Shown here one piece after another: positions 7,680-8,491 of a DNA stretch of 8,491 nt. A program made the position numbers and the translations under genes. This DNA comes from an uncultured Porphyromonadaceae bacterium. Its GTDB lineage: Bacteria; Bacteroidota; Bacteroidia; Bacteroidales; Muribaculaceae. Below the pieces are notes generated by a model, which did no database searches, had not been told where the DNA came from, and saw only the letters and a list, made by a program, of their open reading frames with translations. The stretch covers positions 1 through 8,491 of the forward strand of contig CAJJOX010000089.1 in assembly GCA_905193485.1 (NCBI GenBank), given 5' to 3'. How positions within the stretch are numbered: position 1 is the stretch's first letter; each line of letters starts with the position of its first letter.

Positions 7680-8491
7680 TTATAATGTTTTTATTTCTTT
7701 TGCCGGGACTCCGCCTACCATTGTGTTCGGCTCGACATCTTTTGTGACGACAGCACCTGCCGCAACGACAGCTCCGTCACCGATTGTTACACCGCCGATA
7801 ATCGTGGCGTTGGCACCTATCCAGCAACCGTCCCCGATAATGATAGGTTTTGCAAAAGTGCGCCAACGATATTCGCCAGAGGCCGAATTCCAGTCAGGTG
7901 TCAGGCGCTCGGAAAGCAGTGTCGGATGCGAGGCCGTGTTCATCTGCACTCCTGGAGCTATAAGTACATCATTACCTATTACAATAGAATTGCAGTCGTT
8001 GAGTATGCAGCGATAATTTATGCTGACATTATTGCCAACATGGATATTATCGCCGAATCCAATTATAGTTCCGTCACCCACTGATACATTCGTGCCGACA
8101 CTTCCGAATAATTCGCGTATCATGCCATATCGTTTTGAACGGTCGGCATAGGGAAGCGAGTTGTAGCGTTGCATCCAGTCGGTGGCACGAGCTTTTCGGT
8201 CAAGGAACACGGGACTATGACAGTCGTAAATAACACCTGCCATACATTTGTCCTGTTCGGTCATTATATATGCTTCGTCACGACATCCTCCTACGTCTGA
8301 AATAATCTTATTCAGTTCTCTTTCATATTGGAGCGCATTTTCAAAGCGGATAGCGTGCATGCCAAAATCACGGGCACTTTCGACATTTACAATGGTATCA
8401 TCTGTAAATACACATTCATCCGCGCTCAAACCGAATTTACGGCAAAGACATTCGTAAATGGCTGGTGACGGTTTCACTACATGCTCTTCCG
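7680..8491 (-). CDS. HAD-like hydrolase fused to maltose/galactoside-type O-acetyltransferase, 5' truncated by window edge
   Basis: The frame is open to the right edge, so the GTG at 8477 is not the true start. Numbered from the first full codon (8489), residues 1-60 are the end of a HAD-IA hydrolase: the motif III lysine in VKPSPAIYE (Lys6), then VFTDDTIVNVESARDFGM with the motif IV Asp-Asp at 30-31. From residue 76 the protein is a complete acetyltransferase. A Mac-type helical cap (MTEQDKCMAGVIYDC through the LRELFG-like segment) is followed by a left-handed hexapeptide-repeat helix. The catalytic His188 lies in TASHP, and the chain ends in GAVVTKDVEPNTMVGGVPAKEI. The predicted reaction is acetyl-CoA-dependent O-acetylation of a sugar or related hydroxyl. 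The HAD substrate is unknown and its catalytic aspartate motif lies outside the window. LuxR follows 21 bp downstream. Confidence 0.85.
   Translation of the reverse strand, partial: EEHVVKPSPAIYECLCRKFGLSADECVFTDDTIVNVESARDFGMHAIRFENALQYERELNKIISDVGGCRDEAYIMTEQDKCMAGVIYDCHSPVFLDRKARATDWMQRYNSLPYADRSKRYGMIRELFGSVGTNVSVGDGTIIGFGDNIHVGNNVSINYRCILNDCNSIVIGNDVLIAPGVQMNTASHPTLLSERLTPDWNSASGEYRWRTFAKPIIIGDGCWIGANATIIGGVTIGDGAVVAAGAVVTKDVEPNTMVGGVPAKEIKTL
8262..8264 (-). promoter_or_regulatory. Possible internal translation start for a free-standing acetyltransferase
   Basis: An in-frame ATG begins MTEQDKCMAG, which aligns with the normal N-terminus of stand-alone Maa/LacA-type acetyltransferases. 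Initiation here would give a 194-residue protein, close to the usual family length, with the catalytic histidine at 113 (115 in E. coli LacA). A GGAGGA sequence lies upstream (8291-8286) but 21 nt away, too far for a normal Shine-Dalgarno. Use of this start is speculative. Confidence 0.3.

Overview
The window looks like a chromosomal segment of a Bacteroidales bacterium, possibly Muribaculaceae or a relative. Three things point there. Two upstream regions carry the Bacteroidetes-type promoter (a TTG-like -33 box, 20 bp, then TAnnTTTG). The start codons lack clear Shine-Dalgarno sequences. The protein families (BACON-like secreted protein, non-RD GQGGFGITY kinase, DUF1349 lipoprotein, PAS-like/LuxR regulator) are also typical of that order. 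The family-level placement is an inference. The window holds seven protein-coding genes, two of them cut by its edges. I found no tRNA, rRNA, CRISPR array or insertion sequence.

Left part (1-4404, + strand). The window opens inside a membrane transporter gene, the C-terminal part of a CPA2-type cation:proton antiporter with two RCK_C domains. A well-formed promoter then drives a transmembrane eukaryotic-like Ser/Thr kinase whose extracytoplasmic tail has MORN-like repeats. Only 23 bp separate it from a gene for a secreted BACON-like protein, so the two probably form an operon and act on the two sides of the inner membrane. Their joint function is unknown and is the most interesting part of the window.

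Middle (4405-6021, + strand). guaA, the GMP synthase gene, lies 55 bp downstream of the secreted-protein gene with no obvious terminator or convincing promoter between them. A strong intrinsic terminator ends it (12-bp perfect stem and six T).

Right part (6022-8491). A second promoter, with almost the same layout as the kinase promoter, drives a DUF1349 lipoprotein gene on the + strand. The lipoprotein gene overlaps by 12 bp, tail to tail, a minus-strand LuxR-type regulator gene. Upstream of the regulator, in the same direction and 21 bp away, is a gene fusing a HAD-type hydrolase end to a complete maltose/galactoside-type O-acetyltransferase. It runs off the right edge. The fusion has an internal ATG exactly where a free-standing acetyltransferase would begin.
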